The notes beneath the pieces are model-generated. The model ran no database searches, was not told where the DNA came from, and saw nothing but the letters and a program-made list of their open reading frames with translations. A DNA stretch of 64,000 nt, taken from positions 496,001 through 560,000 of the forward strand of contig NZ_JAJQRG010000001.1 of assembly GCF_021228235.1 (NCBI RefSeq). Direction: 5' to 3'. Below are positions 63,075 to 64,000 of this stretch, piece after piece. The stretch is from Pseudophaeobacter flagellatus. Lineage in GTDB: Bacteria; Pseudomonadota; Alphaproteobacteria; Rhodobacterales; Rhodobacteraceae. Each line of letters starts with the position of its first letter. Positions within the stretch are counted from its first letter, which is position 1. A program made the translations under genes and the position numbers.

Positions 63075-64000
63075 ATGAGCACTTTGCCCGCCATTCGCTT
63101 TGCCGAGTATGATCCAAAAGAGCTGTCGGGCATGACCGGACATATTGCCGTTCTGGTGACCCCAGGGGGCGTTATGGATCAGGCCGCGCGCACTGCGAAC
63201 CGGCTGACCAAAGGCGCATTGGCCCGGTTGATCGCAGCCCCTGGATTTGACAAGCATAAGCTTGGAACGGTGATTACCCTTGCCTGGCCGGCCGGTTTGA
63301 TGGCCGAGGCCCTGCATGTGCTGGTGTTGCCACGGCGCGTTTCCCCAACTGAGGCGCGCAAGGCAGGGGCAAAACTGGCGGCAGCAGCCCCAGAAAAAAA
63401 TCTGACGGTGATGGCTGGTGCCATGTCCAAAGCCGCAGAGCTGGCGATGGGCATCGCCCTGCGCAGCTATGGTTTTGACAGTCACAAATCGCCCAAAGAC
63501 GATGCGCCGACTGATCTGCCAACGATCACGGTTGCGCATAAATCTGTCGATGACATGGCCTCCGCCTACGCGCCTTTGGCCGCTGTGGCGGAAGGGGTGC
63601 ATATGACCCGTGATCTGGTGAACGAGCCCGCAAATGTGCTTACCACCGTCGAATTCGCGCGGCGTATCGAAGAGATGTCTGCGCTTGGGCTTGAGGTGGA
63701 AATTCTGGATGAGGCCGCGCTGGAAGAGCTGGGCATGGGGGCCTTGCTCTGTGTCGGGCAGGGCTCTGACAGCCCCTCTAGCGTGGCGGTGATGCAGTGG
63801 AAGGGCGGCGCCGAGGCCGCAGCCCCGCTGGCGCTGGTGGGCAAGGGAGTGGTGTTTGACACGGGCGGTATTTCCCTGAAGCCGGCGGCGGGCATGGAAG
63901 AGATGACCATGGATATGGGCGGCGCTGGCGTTGTGGTTGGCACCATGAAGGCGCTGGCTCTGCGCAAGGCCCGTGCCAATGTGGTCGGCCTGGTCGGGCT
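63075..64000 (+). CDS. pepA: Leucyl aminopeptidase, M17 family (partial, runs off the window)
   Basis: The first 308 residues of a cytosolic aminopeptidase are visible; the gene continues past 64000. After the N-terminal domain (about residues 1-165), the catalytic domain begins with TRDLVNEPANVLT and reaches the metal-binding LVGKGVVFDTGGISLKPAAGMEEMTMDMGGA, which holds the conserved Lys and Asp ligands. CAGGAG precedes the ATG at 63075. PepA removes N-terminal residues and in some bacteria also binds DNA. Confidence 0.95.
   Translation, partial: MSTLPAIRFAEYDPKELSGMTGHIAVLVTPGGVMDQAARTANRLTKGALARLIAAPGFDKHKLGTVITLAWPAGLMAEALHVLVLPRRVSPTEARKAGAKLAAAAPEKNLTVMAGAMSKAAELAMGIALRSYGFDSHKSPKDDAPTDLPTITVAHKSVDDMASAYAPLAAVAEGVHMTRDLVNEPANVLTTVEFARRIEEMSALGLEVEILDEAALEELGMGALLCVGQGSDSPSSVAVMQWKGGAEAAAPLALVGKGVVFDTGGISLKPAAGMEEMTMDMGGAGVVVGTMKALALRKARANVVGLVG

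Overview
The window is a stretch of core chromosome from an alphaproteobacterium of the order Rhodobacterales, most likely a Roseobacter-group member (Phaeobacter, Leisingera or Ruegeria-like). I infer this from GC-rich coding sequence, from the protein families (a DksA with one cysteine in its degenerate zinc finger, a DUF4167 protein after prfA-prmC, a DUF2927 lipoprotein, a long two-domain dCTP deaminase) and from gene order. From memory, the methyltransferase-PIN pair and dksA resemble Rhodobacter sphaeroides RSP_2647, RSP_2648 and RSP_2654, which lie close together there too. I see no prophage, insertion sequence, integron or CRISPR array. One tRNA gene (Pro, GGG) is present and there is no rRNA.

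Layout. Positions 1-5.4 kb carry glnE, a small overlapping gene, a small lipoprotein, and an RNA methyltransferase next to a PIN-domain protein. Positions 5.4-12 kb hold minus-strand genes for a flavin oxidoreductase, an M48 peptidase, and a moxR / DUF2927 lipoprotein / 55-residue membrane protein / VWA-domain group, with one plus-strand DUF4389 gene between. Positions 12-24.4 kb carry dksA, an FAD monooxygenase, xth, erpA, dgt, a YciI-like protein, argS, a tightly packed SPOR-protein/nagZ/scpA/scpB operon, and dcd. Positions 24.5-29.7 kb carry tRNA-Pro and the classical yceD-rpmF-plsX-fabH-ihfA-merR series, read on the minus strand.

Positions 29.7-43.4 kb hold bamE, a solitary OlsB-type N-acyltransferase, an Uup-type ABC-F ATPase, a short-chain dehydrogenase, a FemAB-like acetyltransferase, tyrS, anmK, selO, a DEAD-box helicase, a Fur-family regulator and a DMT exporter. 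Positions 43.4-51.6 kb carry eno, two GNATs, a nucleoside hydrolase, mazG, an M20 amidohydrolase and two overlapping ureohydrolase genes. Positions 51.7-64 kb carry prfA-prmC, the DUF4167 gene, the outer-membrane biogenesis series lptF-lptG-lptD-surA-pdxA-rsmA (minus strand), and the start of pepA.

Functionally, the window is rich in envelope biogenesis (lptDFG, surA, bamE, plsX, fabH, the OlsB-type enzyme), peptidoglycan recycling (nagZ, anmK), translation (argS, tyrS, prfA, prmC, rpmF, rsmA) and nucleotide housekeeping (dgt, dcd, mazG, nucleoside hydrolase). The points I find most worth following are: two LacI-type palindromes upstream of eno that look like sites for the carbon regulator CceR; the lone OlsB homologue, which may be the glutamine-lipid enzyme GlsB; the moxR-DUF2927-membrane peptide-VWA group; the methyltransferase-PIN pair; the overlapping, non-identical ureohydrolases; and a TetR-type operator in front of the short-chain dehydrogenase. 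Everything was read by eye, and no alignment or database search was run.
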